NCBI GenBank assembly: GCA_965218555.1
Contig: OZ244625.1
Coordinates: forward strand, 4,340,001 to 4,404,000
DNA: 64,000 bases
Direction: 5' to 3'
Source of the DNA: JAPPLB01 sp965218555
GTDB taxonomy: Bacteria > Acidobacteriota > Terriglobia > Bryobacterales > UBA6623
How positions within the stretch are numbered: position 1 is the stretch's first letter; every line of letters begins with the position of its first letter. The notes beneath the pieces were generated by a model. That model searched no databases. It saw only the letters and a list, made by a program, of their open reading frames with translations, and was not told the origin of the DNA. Positions 1-8,176 of the stretch are shown here, piece by piece. A program made the translations under genes and the position numbers.

Positions 1-184
1 ACGAGTCCTGGCGAGCCTTCTATTTCCGAGTTCTCGGCCCTATACGGGTATTGTGTCTCGATGAGGTGATCTTCATCCCAGTGCGAACGGGTCTTTCACT
101 GAGCAAGTTCCTGGTGTCTTCGCGGTAGTCGTGAAGCGGGGGCAACGAGGTGAACAGAGTGGCATTCGGTACACTGGTTCGGTA

Positions 185-1690
185 ATGGCTGACACGCGAG
201 CCTGTAAACCGACCCGCCGCGAGGCTCTGCGAAGCCTGGGCGCGGCCGGCGCGGCTTTTATGACGCGCTGCAGCTCAGGACCCGATTATCCTCGCCCCAA
301 CATTCTGTTCGTCATGACCGACGACCAGCAAGCGCAACAGATGAGCTGCGCGGGGCACCCGATCCTTAAGACACCCAACATGGACCGTCTTGCCGGCGAG
401 GGTGTGCGGTTCGAGAACGCCTTCTGTACGAACTCGCTGTGTGCGCCGGGTCGGGCGTCGGTGCTGACAGGATGCTATTCCCACGTTCATGGGATTCGGG
501 GCAATTCCGAAAAGCGCGACGAGATCGAGGCGCTTGATCCCAACCTGCCGACGTTCCCCCGCCTGCTTCGCGAGGCCGGCTATCGAACCGGCCTGTTCGG
601 GAAGTGGCACATTCGCCAAGATCCGAAAGACTTCGATGTATGGAAGGTGTTGCCGGGGCAAGGAGTCTACTTTGATCCGGATTTTGTCCAGAACGGCTCA
701 CGCCGCCAGGAGCGCGGCTACGCGACGGATCTCACAACCGACTTCGCGCTGGATTTCCTTCGGCGTCGCGGTGACGAGCCGTTCTGCCTTGTCTATCAGC
801 ACAAGGCGCCCCATCGGCCTTTCACACCCGCGCCACGGCACGCCAACTTGTACAACGACATCGCGTGGCCCAAGCCGGAAACCTACGACGACGATTACGA
901 CACGCGTCCTCTCGCCAATGAAGCGGAGGACATGAAGTTCGAGATCAGCCTCGCAGGCGACTACGCGGACCTGCCTAAAGGCCTCAGCGCCGCTGCTAAA
1001 AAGGATTGGATCTTCGACCGTTTCGTCAAAGATCACCACCGAGCGGTTTACGGCGTCGATGAAAACCTCGGCCTGATTCTGGATTACCTCGATGTGACCG
1101 GCCTCGCCGAGGACACCGTCATCATCTATACCACCGACAATGGCTACTTTCTCGGCGAGTATGGCTGGTATGACAAACGCTTCATGTACGAGCCGTCGCT
1201 GCGCATTCCTTTCCTGATCCGCTATCCGCGTCTGCCCTTGAAGGGACATGTCGAGGACCGCATGGTCCTCAACGTCGACATCGCGCCAACGATTCTCGAT
1301 CTCGCGGGAATTGATGTTCCGGAACGAACGCAGGGTGAGAGTCTGGCGCCCCTCCTCCGCGGGAGCCCGCCCGACGATTGGCGCCAATCGATCTTTTACG
1401 CATACTACGATAACTCCAGGGCGATGAAAGACTTACCGCCGGAAGCTCGCACAGACCCTTCGTTTCAGTACTTCACGGCCCACCGTGTGAGCCCGCACCG
1501 CGGGGTGCGCACCGAGCGCTACAAACTGATCGAGTACTACAAGGAAGACGGTTATTGGGAGCTCTTCGACCTGCACGAGGATCCGAATGAGTTGAGGAAT
1601 CTCTACACCGAGCCCGGCCACGACGATCTCAAAGCTGAATTAACGCAGGAGTTGCGGCGTCTCCAGGAACAGTATCAAGAGAGAGGCTAA
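185..1690 (+). CDS. Tat-exported sulfatase, cysteine type
   Basis: About 501 aa. Family role: hydrolysis of sulfate esters on carbohydrates or other organic sulfates outside the cytoplasm. The sulfatase signature CAPGR lies at residues 86-90, where Cys86 would become formylglycine, and an early Asp pair (TDDQ, about 45-48) and a later TDNG segment supply metal ligands. The N-terminus TRREALRSL followed by an Ala-rich stretch looks like a twin-arginine signal; this decides for the ATG at 185, because an in-frame start at 131 would bury it. The substrate cannot be read from sequence. glpX follows 23 bases downstream on the same strand. Confidence 0.9.
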   Translation: MADTRACKPTRREALRSLGAAGAAFMTRCSSGPDYPRPNILFVMTDDQQAQQMSCAGHPILKTPNMDRLAGEGVRFENAFCTNSLCAPGRASVLTGCYSHVHGIRGNSEKRDEIEALDPNLPTFPRLLREAGYRTGLFGKWHIRQDPKDFDVWKVLPGQGVYFDPDFVQNGSRRQERGYATDLTTDFALDFLRRRGDEPFCLVYQHKAPHRPFTPAPRHANLYNDIAWPKPETYDDDYDTRPLANEAEDMKFEISLAGDYADLPKGLSAAAKKDWIFDRFVKDHHRAVYGVDENLGLILDYLDVTGLAEDTVIIYTTDNGYFLGEYGWYDKRFMYEPSLRIPFLIRYPRLPLKGHVEDRMVLNVDIAPTILDLAGIDVPERTQGESLAPLLRGSPPDDWRQSIFYAYYDNSRAMKDLPPEARTDPSFQYFTAHRVSPHRGVRTERYKLIEYYKEDGYWELFDLHEDPNELRNLYTEPGHDDLKAELTQELRRLQEQYQERG

Positions 1691-1713
1691 TAACAAGAAA
1701 GGCATGATGCTCC

Positions 1714-2775
1714 ATGAATGACTCCATCAGCCTCTGGCCGGGCGGGGAGGCCAAGTTCGGCAGCATAACCGTGAAGGAGGAAGAAGAACTCTCTTTACAG
1801 CTCATACGCGTGGTCGAAAAAGCGGCCATCGCGGCCGCCCGCACGATGGGCAATGGCGACCGCAAGGAATCCGACCGCGTCGCCACCGAAGCCATGCGCA
1901 CGGCGTTTGAGGATCTTCCGATTGACGGCACGATCGTGATCGGCGAGGGCGAGCGCGACGAAGCGCCGATGCTCTATATCGGTGAGAAGGTCGGCCCGGG
2001 ATCGGGGAATGAAGGAGAGTTCCGCGCAGTCGATATCGCGGTGGACCCCCTTGAGGGGACGAACCTTTGCGCCACGGGCACGCCAGGCGCGCTCGCCGTT
2101 TTGGCCGCTTCAGAAAAGGGTGGTCTCCTGCACGCCCCCGACTGCTACATGGAAAAGATCATCGTCGGCCCGGCCTGCCGCGGCAAAGTGGACCTTGACC
2201 TGCCGGTGTCGGAAAACCTGAAACGCATCGCCCGTGCGCTCGATCGAGACGTGGACGACCTCGCAATCGTCGTCCTGAACCGGCCGCGGCACCAGAAGCT
2301 GATCCATGAGATTCGGGAAGCAGGCGCTCGCATTCGACTGATCGGCGATGGCGATCTATCGGCAGGTGTATCCGTCGCCATTCGAGGGACGGGCGTTCAT
2401 GCGGTCATGGGCATTGGCGGCGCGCCTGAGGGTGTGATCTCGGCGGCTGCGATGCGCTGTCTTCACGGAGAAATGCTGGGCCGGCTTGTGATCGACACGC
2501 CGGAACTCGAAGAGCGCGTCAAGAACATGGGGATCAGCGATCCGCATCGCGTCTACAGCTCTGAAGATCTTGCCCCGGGCAAGACGATCATCTTCGCCGC
2601 GACCGGCGTGACGGGTGGCCTCAGCGGAGGGGGTATCTTGCAGGGCATCCGGTTCTTTGGCGAAGGCTGCCGGAGTCAGACGCTGGTCATGACGAAAGCG
2701 TCGCGGAAAGTGCGCTTTGTCGACTCGGTCCACATGGAGTTGCCGCCGGGTCCGCGGGGAGTGCGGTTGTACTGA
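1714..2775 (+). CDS. glpX: Fructose-1,6-bisphosphatase, class II
   Basis: 353 aa, slightly longer than usual for GlpX. It dephosphorylates fructose 1,6-bisphosphate in gluconeogenesis, in the cytoplasm. Diagnostic GlpX motifs are present: GEGERDEAP at about 77-85 and VDPLEGT at about 110-116, both part of the metal and substrate site, and a C-terminal segment MTKASRKVRFV typical of the family. The start has a purine-rich stretch (AAGAAAGG) about 12 bases upstream. It ends 8 bases before the end of the convergent aldolase gene, with no clear terminator between them. Confidence 0.95.
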   Translation: MNDSISLWPGGEAKFGSITVKEEEELSLQLIRVVEKAAIAAARTMGNGDRKESDRVATEAMRTAFEDLPIDGTIVIGEGERDEAPMLYIGEKVGPGSGNEGEFRAVDIAVDPLEGTNLCATGTPGALAVLAASEKGGLLHAPDCYMEKIIVGPACRGKVDLDLPVSENLKRIARALDRDVDDLAIVVLNRPRHQKLIHEIREAGARIRLIGDGDLSAGVSVAIRGTGVHAVMGIGGAPEGVISAAAMRCLHGEMLGRLVIDTPELEERVKNMGISDPHRVYSSEDLAPGKTIIFAATGVTGGLSGGGILQGIRFFGEGCRSQTLVMTKASRKVRFVDSVHMELPPGPRGVRLY

Positions 2776-2783
2776 TCGGGCCG

Positions 2784-3746
2784 CTACCAGGGCATTTTGC
2801 GCTTCGTATACTTGCGGCCGATTTCCGCCGCTTCTTTACCGCCAGAGCCGATTCGCACACCCTCGTCAATCATCTGCTTGACGTTTTCCGGGCTGACGCC
2901 GTTCAGGAAGGCGATCTTGGCCTTCTTGGTCGCGTCGAAGACCTTCTTCCTGACCTGTTGCATGATCGGTGAGTTGCGGCCCTCCTGGCCGAGTATGCCC
3001 AGGGACATGCCCATGTCACCCGGACCCCATTCGGCGAATCCGATGCCCGGAACAGCGACGCTGGCCTCGGCATTTTGGAGAGCATGACGGTCTTCGATCT
3101 TCAGCCCGAGCAGTATCTCGCCCTCAGGATCCAGCGGCCAGGGTTCGGCCCTGCTGGTGTATTCGTCTCCGCTGATGCCCCAGATTTGAGAAGCGAAACC
3201 TTGTCCGCCGGCGCCTCGCATTCCTTCGCCGAGACCGCCTGATCCCACAGCCCGTTTATTGGTCACAAATCGCGCGGATTCCACGAACACCCGAACAGCC
3301 TCGGGCGAACGGGCATGACACAGCAGAATGCCGTGGACACCTGAGCCCAGCACCTGCTCGACCATCCAGTAGTTCGCCTGCATGACTTCGGCGCTGATGC
3401 CGCCCACGGGGAGCGTGCAGATCACGGTGGGCGTGCGGTGACCACTCTTCGTCGGACCGGCATCGACCAAGCCCCGCATGAAGGCCCGCAGACCGGGAAT
3501 ATTATAGGCGCCGTGCTCCATCTCGACGCTGATGTAGTCGGCCCAGGTGTTCACCATCTCCTTGCCTTTTTCGTAGTCGATATCGGTCGCCGCGATCTGG
3601 GTGTAGTAAATGGGTTGGTCTTTCTCAAGTAACTCGATCGCGCGGTTGATCCGCTTGGCGGCGGGCGGTGGGGCCGACTCGACGATGGACAAGTTGACTA
3701 AGCCGACCGCGGCGAAGACAGCAACGAGTAACAGGAACCTCTTCAT
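2784..3746 (-). CDS. HpcH/HpaI-type aldolase family protein with signal peptide
   Basis: About 320 aa. Its family makes class II, metal-dependent aldolases that cleave 2-keto-3-deoxy acids (HpcH/HpaI, citrate-lyase-like TIM barrels). The C-terminal half has the family's substrate/metal loop (GFAEWGPGDMGMSLG). The chosen ATG has GGAGGG just upstream and opens a clear signal peptide (MKRFLLLVAVFAAVGLVNLS); a longer frame to 3809 adds only an unlikely extension. A signal peptide on this normally cytoplasmic fold is odd, so the true role may be an extracytoplasmic derivative. Convergent with glpX. Confidence 0.8.
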   Translation of the reverse strand: MKRFLLLVAVFAAVGLVNLSIVESAPPPAAKRINRAIELLEKDQPIYYTQIAATDIDYEKGKEMVNTWADYISVEMEHGAYNIPGLRAFMRGLVDAGPTKSGHRTPTVICTLPVGGISAEVMQANYWMVEQVLGSGVHGILLCHARSPEAVRVFVESARFVTNKRAVGSGGLGEGMRGAGGQGFASQIWGISGDEYTSRAEPWPLDPEGEILLGLKIEDRHALQNAEASVAVPGIGFAEWGPGDMGMSLGILGQEGRNSPIMQQVRKKVFDATKKAKIAFLNGVSPENVKQMIDEGVRIGSGGKEAAEIGRKYTKRKMPW

Positions 3747-3830
3747 GTTTCCCTCCATTGGAAACGGTAGTTTGCACGCATCGAGAAATGGACGGGGTCC
3801 GGTGGTCAATGCTGCATTGGGGCTTGAGAT

Positions 3831-4667
3831 TCAGCGGTCAATCATACCATGCACCGGCAGTCTCGACCTCGCGTTGGGGGACGGCGAATCTACCTCCAGC
3901 GTATCCCAAAGCATCCGCAATTCTTCGAGATCGAGTTGCTGCGCCCTCAGATCTGTTTCGGGGCGCTGCCGCAGGGTTTCCCTCGCATAGACCCCGCTGA
4001 GGTTGTTCAGCAGCTTCTTGCGCGGATGAGTGAAACAGCGCTGGAGGAAGTCGATGAAACCGCGGGTGACGTTCACGTCACGTCGCATCCGTAGCCGCAC
4101 CACCGCCGAGGTGACCTCGGGAGAGGGTTGAAAAGTCTCCGGCGGCACGCTGAACAACAACTCCGGCTCGGAGTGAAGCCGGCAGAGAACGGAGAGGAAG
4201 CCGTAGTCACGCGAGTCTTTGCGGGCGACGAGCCGCAGAGCGACTTCCTTCTGGATAAGAAAGATCGCCTGCTCGATTCGAGCCGCGGCGGAGAACACTT
4301 TACGGAGAATGGGTGACGTGATGTAGTAAGGCAGATTCCCGGCGATCACGACATGGCCTGGTGCTCGCTGAGAGATCAGGTCCGGCAAGTCGATCTCGAG
4401 GATGTCCGCGCAAATGACCTCGACCCGGGCTTGCCCTTGCCCTTCGTACCTCTGTCGCAGCCCGTCCGCCAGATCGGAGTCAACCTCGACAACCGTGAGC
4501 GGAACCCCTTTGGATGCCAGTTGCCCGGTCAGAGCACCGCGCCCCGGCCCGACTTCGATGACATAAGCATCCGGCGACGACACGATGGCGTCAGCGATCC
4601 GAGCGCACACGGACGCGTCGCGCAGGAAGTGCTGTCCGAGCGGGGGGCGCGCCTTGCGAGGCGGCAT
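3831..4667 (-). CDS. rsmA: 16S rRNA adenine dimethyltransferase RsmA/KsgA
   Basis: About 278 aa. It dimethylates two adjacent adenosines near the 3' end of 16S rRNA during 30S assembly. The N-terminus PPLGQHFLRD is the family signature, the SAM loop EVGPGRGALT lies at about 38-47, and the catalytic NLPYY at about 111-115. The ATG at 4667 is preceded by GGAGGG; the in-frame extension to 4727 lacks family similarity. Upstream lies about 250 bases of unassigned DNA and then a mobile repeat. Confidence 0.94.
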   Translation of the reverse strand: MPPRKARPPLGQHFLRDASVCARIADAIVSSPDAYVIEVGPGRGALTGQLASKGVPLTVVEVDSDLADGLRQRYEGQGQARVEVICADILEIDLPDLISQRAPGHVVIAGNLPYYITSPILRKVFSAAARIEQAIFLIQKEVALRLVARKDSRDYGFLSVLCRLHSEPELLFSVPPETFQPSPEVTSAVVRLRMRRDVNVTRGFIDFLQRCFTHPRKKLLNNLSGVYARETLRQRPETDLRAQQLDLEELRMLWDTLEVDSPSPNARSRLPVHGMIDR

Positions 4668-4924
4668 GCCCTCCAGTGTAGGGAGATTCGCCGGCCTGCT
4701 TCGGATGCCAGGTGCTCGACCATTCACGGACGCGAGAGTAGGGACGGTCGCGACGCCGCCACCGCGCCCTGCTTTTTGGCAACAGTCAACCGGTCCGACA
4801 CATAGAGCGTGCAGAGAGAGTAGGGCGGGGCCTGCTCTCGCTGATGTATCGTTACGGGAGGATAGGCGAGCTCCTCAAACCCCTGCAACATGACCACATA
4901 TATGTCGCACATCTTCACGGCGCC
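4668..4924. other. Upstream region of rsmA, no gene seen
   Basis: Only overlapping short open frames without recognisable similarity are seen. It should hold the rsmA promoter on the minus strand. Its last 15 bases (4910-4924) are the left copy of the direct repeat that flanks the mobile element beginning at 4925. Confidence 0.5.
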
Positions 4925-4987
4925 AGTCGGCGCAATGCGAGAAGTTCCCTGGTGAGCAAAGCAGAACGTTGCCCGTCGGCTCGAGGT

Positions 4988-5012
4988 ACTGAAGCCCTTC
5001 AGTCTTTTTTTT
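4988..5012 (+). terminator. Hairpin plus T-run inside mobile repeat copy A
   Basis: ACTGAAGCCCTTCAGT forms a 6-7 bp stem at 4988-5003 and is followed by C and eight T residues, the form of an intrinsic terminator on the plus strand. The same stem is at 58469-58484 in copy B with an interrupted T-run. No protein gene reads into it on this strand, so if it works it would end a transcript that starts inside the element. Confidence 0.5.
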
Positions 5013-5095
5013 CCGCCCCGAACGGCATAGCATGAGGACAGCGAGGCGGGAATCCTGCCCTGCATTTCTCACCAAGTGGCGAAGTGCGTGCGGGT

Positions 5096-5213
5096 CACGA
5101 ATCATGAGACACGAAACACGAATCAAGGCCTTTCCGCATCACGAATCACGAGTCACGAAACACGGCTTTTTTGTTTTTCACGAGACACGAGACACGAAAC
5201 ACGAATCACGGCC
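5096..5213 (+). repeat. Three clusters of CACGANN heptamers
   Basis: Units of seven bases (CACGAAT, CACGAGA, CACGAAA and variants) run in clusters of four (5096-5123), four (5140-5167) and five (5179-5213). The first and third clusters lead into similar tails (CAAGGCCTTTCCGCAT and GGCCTTTACGCAT). They sit in the variable part of copy A and are absent from copy B. Confidence 0.8.
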
Positions 5214-5330
5214 TTTACGCATGGCCGTTCTTTTCGCCGTGGCTGCGCAAGGGACGCACCACCAGAAACCCCCGCCCGGACCGCCGCGCACGCCGCCCAG
5301 TCACTGCTTTCCTGCGCGCTGTTGCGCCGC

Positions 5331-5373
5331 TATGGCGTGGCTATGGCGCGGCTATGGCGCGGCATGGCGCGGC
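5331..5373 (+). repeat. Short tandem repeat, unit CTATGGCGCGG
   Basis: About four degenerate copies of an 11-bp unit (CTATGGCGTGG, CTATGGCGCGG twice, CATGGCGCGG) lie between conserved blocks 2 and 3 of mobile repeat copy A. Copy B has a different tandem repeat at exactly this place. Confidence 0.7.
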
Positions 5374-5581
5374 ATATTGCCCCTGAGCCAGTGTCCCCGC
5401 TCCGTCCGCCGTTCACGGCCGGCCTCACGACGAGCGCCGTTAGCCGCAAAATGAACCCATGCTGAGAAAGGGGGCGTTCTATATTGCGTTGACACACCTT
5501 CACGATGCCTTGACAACCCTCCAACCTGATGCCACGATGAACCCCTACGTTTCAGCGGTGTCCAAACGGAGAATCCTATCC

Positions 5582-7459
5582 ATGTCGTCTTATCGAACCC
5601 TACTGGCATTCGCGCTCATCGTGCTCGTCGCCCTGTCACCGGCAGCGGCTGAGAATAGCATCGTTATCGACACTCCCATGCCGCCCCCCGGCTGGGCGCT
5701 GATGGAGCGCGCTCTGCTTGACGCCAACTCCCGGGCAGTCCTTCACTTCGGCGACCGCTACATCGATGACCGTGGCTATCTGCTGCATACTCCTCGCTGG
5801 GGGACGCTCGACGGCCCCGACGACGCGATCGAGACCTACTACAACTGGACCCTGCTGCACGCCCTCGGCGGCTCCGATGAAGTCTTGGAGCTTTTCAAGA
5901 AAGGGCTCGAAGGCCACTACAAGCAGTACGGCGAGTTGAAAACGACCCTGACCAAGCTGTCGGAAAACGGCTCCTACCACCAGGAGTTCATCACGCAGTC
6001 GGACTGGTTCCATATCGGCGAGGGGATGCGGGGCATTATGTTCCAAGGCCTCTCCGAGCCTACGAACACGACGTTCCGTACTCGCATGAAACGCTTCGCC
6101 GGGCTGTACATGAACGAAGATCCGTCCGCCCCCAACTACGATCCCAAGCACAAGATCATCCGCAGCATTTGGAACGGTAGCAAGGGCCCGATGATGCACA
6201 AGGCGACGACGTACGACTGGGTCGGCGATCCGGTGCCGGGGATGTTTCACATACTGCACGGGCCTCATGGGCGCAACAAGCTCGTCGATCTCATGTCCGT
6301 CTACGACAAGATGCTGTCCCACTGCGCCGAGTATCTCGACAGCGTCGGCGACCATCCGCTCAATCTCGGGGCTACGAATCTGGCTCTGCGCGCCTACATG
6401 CTCACCCATGAAGACAAGTACCGTGACTGGGTGCTTGAGTATGTCAACGCCTGGAAAGGCTGGGTGGCCGAAGCCGGTGGGATGATACCGACCAATATCG
6501 GGCTCAATGGCAAGATCGGCGGTGAGTACGACGGCCAGTGGTGGAAGGGTACGTACGGCTGGAACTTCACGATCTACGACGGCGAAATCGACCAGATTGC
6601 GCATCGCAACACCGTAACGTCCGCTAGCTGGCCCGGATTCAGCAATGCATTCCTGCTGACCGGCGATCAGGCCTACGTTGATGTTCTCCGCAAGCAGCTT
6701 GATCTCATCTATGCCCAGAAGAAGATCGTCGATGGCAAGGAAGTCTATCCTTCGATGTACGGCGACCCGCGCCATCACACCAAGAACGGCAAGCCCGAGT
6801 GGTACCGCTTCGGCAGCAAACCGCACCTCGGCCGCGCCACGGAGGTTTACCTGTGGTCGATGGACCGGGACGATCTGGGGCATGTCCCCATGGATGGATG
6901 GGTCGGATTTCTGGAGGGCAAGAATCCCGATTACCCGGAACAGGCGCTCCAACGCGACTTCGAAACGATCCGGCGGCAGATCCGGCGGATTGATGAGGAC
7001 GATACCTCTCCCGACACGCGGCTGGCCGACTATCTGCTCGGTTTCTCGCCCGCGCAGACCGATACGTTGACGAACCTGATGCTCGGCGGCTATTTCGCGG
7101 GTAAGCTCTGGACCCTGCATAGCCGCGTTCGCTACTTCGACCCCACGAAGCGCCGGGCCGGCCCTCCCGAGGATGTGGCGTCGCTGGTCGAGAAGATGAC
7201 CGACGACTCGCTCACGCTCACTCTGGTCAATGTGAGCCAGACCGAAGCCCGGCCCGTCACCGTTCAGGCCGGTGGCTATGGCGAGCACCAGTTTCTCTCG
7301 GCGACGATCAATGGCAAAACGACGGAAATCGATTCGTCGATCTTGAACGTCCGCTTGGAGCCTGGCTCCGGAGCGCAGATTGTGTTCAAGATGAAGCGGT
7401 ATGCCAATCAGCCGACCCTCGCACATCCCTGGGATCGAGGGTGGATGGTCAAACGATAG
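5582..7459 (+). CDS. Large secreted protein of unknown function
   Basis: About 625 aa. Not assigned to a family. The ATG at 5582 opens a signal peptide (MSSYRTLLAFALIVLVALSPAAA) with GGAGA about 10 bases upstream; the longer frame to 5459 runs into the mobile repeat and is rejected. The body is rich in Trp, Tyr and His with many helices, followed by a short beta-rich C-terminus after about residue 540. This layout recalls alpha/alpha-toroid carbohydrate-active enzymes with a beta-sandwich tail, but no catalytic motif is recognised. The insertion of copy A directly upstream may have replaced its promoter. Confidence 0.8.
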   Translation: MSSYRTLLAFALIVLVALSPAAAENSIVIDTPMPPPGWALMERALLDANSRAVLHFGDRYIDDRGYLLHTPRWGTLDGPDDAIETYYNWTLLHALGGSDEVLELFKKGLEGHYKQYGELKTTLTKLSENGSYHQEFITQSDWFHIGEGMRGIMFQGLSEPTNTTFRTRMKRFAGLYMNEDPSAPNYDPKHKIIRSIWNGSKGPMMHKATTYDWVGDPVPGMFHILHGPHGRNKLVDLMSVYDKMLSHCAEYLDSVGDHPLNLGATNLALRAYMLTHEDKYRDWVLEYVNAWKGWVAEAGGMIPTNIGLNGKIGGEYDGQWWKGTYGWNFTIYDGEIDQIAHRNTVTSASWPGFSNAFLLTGDQAYVDVLRKQLDLIYAQKKIVDGKEVYPSMYGDPRHHTKNGKPEWYRFGSKPHLGRATEVYLWSMDRDDLGHVPMDGWVGFLEGKNPDYPEQALQRDFETIRRQIRRIDEDDTSPDTRLADYLLGFSPAQTDTLTNLMLGGYFAGKLWTLHSRVRYFDPTKRRAGPPEDVASLVEKMTDDSLTLTLVNVSQTEARPVTVQAGGYGEHQFLSATINGKTTEIDSSILNVRLEPGSGAQIVFKMKRYANQPTLAHPWDRGWMVKR

Positions 7460-7663
7460 ACGCTGTGCGGCCTCCACATCCGCAACCTCGGCGCCAAGCC
7501 TGCTTGATCTCCAAGGCCTGATGCCTTCCTTAAACGCGTCCCCAAGAGACGGGGCCAGTCGGCGGGGATCACAGTGAATAGGCGACGTTCACGGCGGGGC
7601 TCGGCGCGTTGCTAGACTGAGGATTCGTTGCGATCCGATCGCAACCAGCCGCCGTAACTGTTC

Positions 7664-8170
7664 ATGACCATTCGGTCGAGAATGCCCTATGTCCTGCTGG
7701 CGGCTTTTCTCATTGCCCTCGACCGCGTAACCAAACTCGCTGTCGCCGAAAAGATGCCCCTTTACGACAGCAAGCCCATCATCGACAGCTTTTTCAACCT
7801 GGTCCACACGAGGAATACCGGCATCGCGTTCAGCCTTTTCGCTGACGCTCAACCATTCGTGAAGGACTACGTCATTCCCCTTTTCTCGATCGCCGCGTTG
7901 GTGTTTATTGTCTACATCTTCTCGAAGACCGAGTCCGCCGGACTGCGCACGACCCTCGGCTTGACGATGATACTGGCCGGCGCGGCCGGCAATCTCTATG
8001 ACCGCTTCTTCTACGGCTACGTCGTCGACTTTCTGGACTTCTATCTAGGTGAGTACCACTGGCCGGCTTTCAATGTGGCTGATAGCTGCATCACCGTCGG
8101 CGCCGGACTGTTGTTGCTCGAATCCTTCCGTCCCCGACCAAAGCCCGATCAGGAACCCGAATCGGCTTAA
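7664..8170 (+). CDS. lspA: Lipoprotein signal peptidase II
   Basis: 168 aa, normal length. An aspartic protease of the inner membrane that removes signal peptides from diacylglyceryl-modified prolipoproteins. The four-helix pattern is visible; family motifs NTGIAFSLF (51-59), AGNLYDR with catalytic Asp113, and FNVAD with catalytic Asp140 are all present. It is followed after 6 bases by lgt, so the two steps of lipoprotein maturation are probably co-transcribed. An alternative ATG lies six codons in. Confidence 0.95.
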   Translation: MTIRSRMPYVLLAAFLIALDRVTKLAVAEKMPLYDSKPIIDSFFNLVHTRNTGIAFSLFADAQPFVKDYVIPLFSIAALVFIVYIFSKTESAGLRTTLGLTMILAGAAGNLYDRFFYGYVVDFLDFYLGEYHWPAFNVADSCITVGAGLLLLESFRPRPKPDQEPESA

Positions 8171-8176
8171 CCCGCC

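Larger units (their letters stand above)
4925..5494 (+). mobile_element. Dispersed non-coding mobile repeat, copy A
   Basis: Three blocks of this 570-bp segment match 58405-58955: about 4928-5047, 5222-5333 and 5372-5494. The ends are related inverted sequences (AGTCGGCGCAA at the left; TGTCAACGCAA read inward from the right). A 15-bp direct repeat flanks it (4910-4924 and 5495-5509, 12 of 15 identical) that is unlike the one at copy B, as expected for target-site duplications. It contains a terminator-like hairpin, heptamer arrays, a fragment of the small TIR element (5059-5087) and a short tandem repeat. No transposase is inside. Open frames across it do not look like genes. Confidence 0.75.

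Noticed and set aside
5096..5213. CRISPR array
   Set aside because: Units are 7 bp and contiguous, with no spacers of constant length and no cas genes.
5032..5465. Overlapping plus-strand frames rich in His-Glu-Thr-Arg repeats
   Set aside because: They are translations of the heptamer arrays in different frames; a 7-bp repeat reads the same way in all three frames.
5636..7477. 613-codon minus-strand frame
   Set aside because: Exact antisense of the signal-peptide protein at 5582-7459; long antisense frames are common in GC-rich genes, and it has no family motif or ribosome site.
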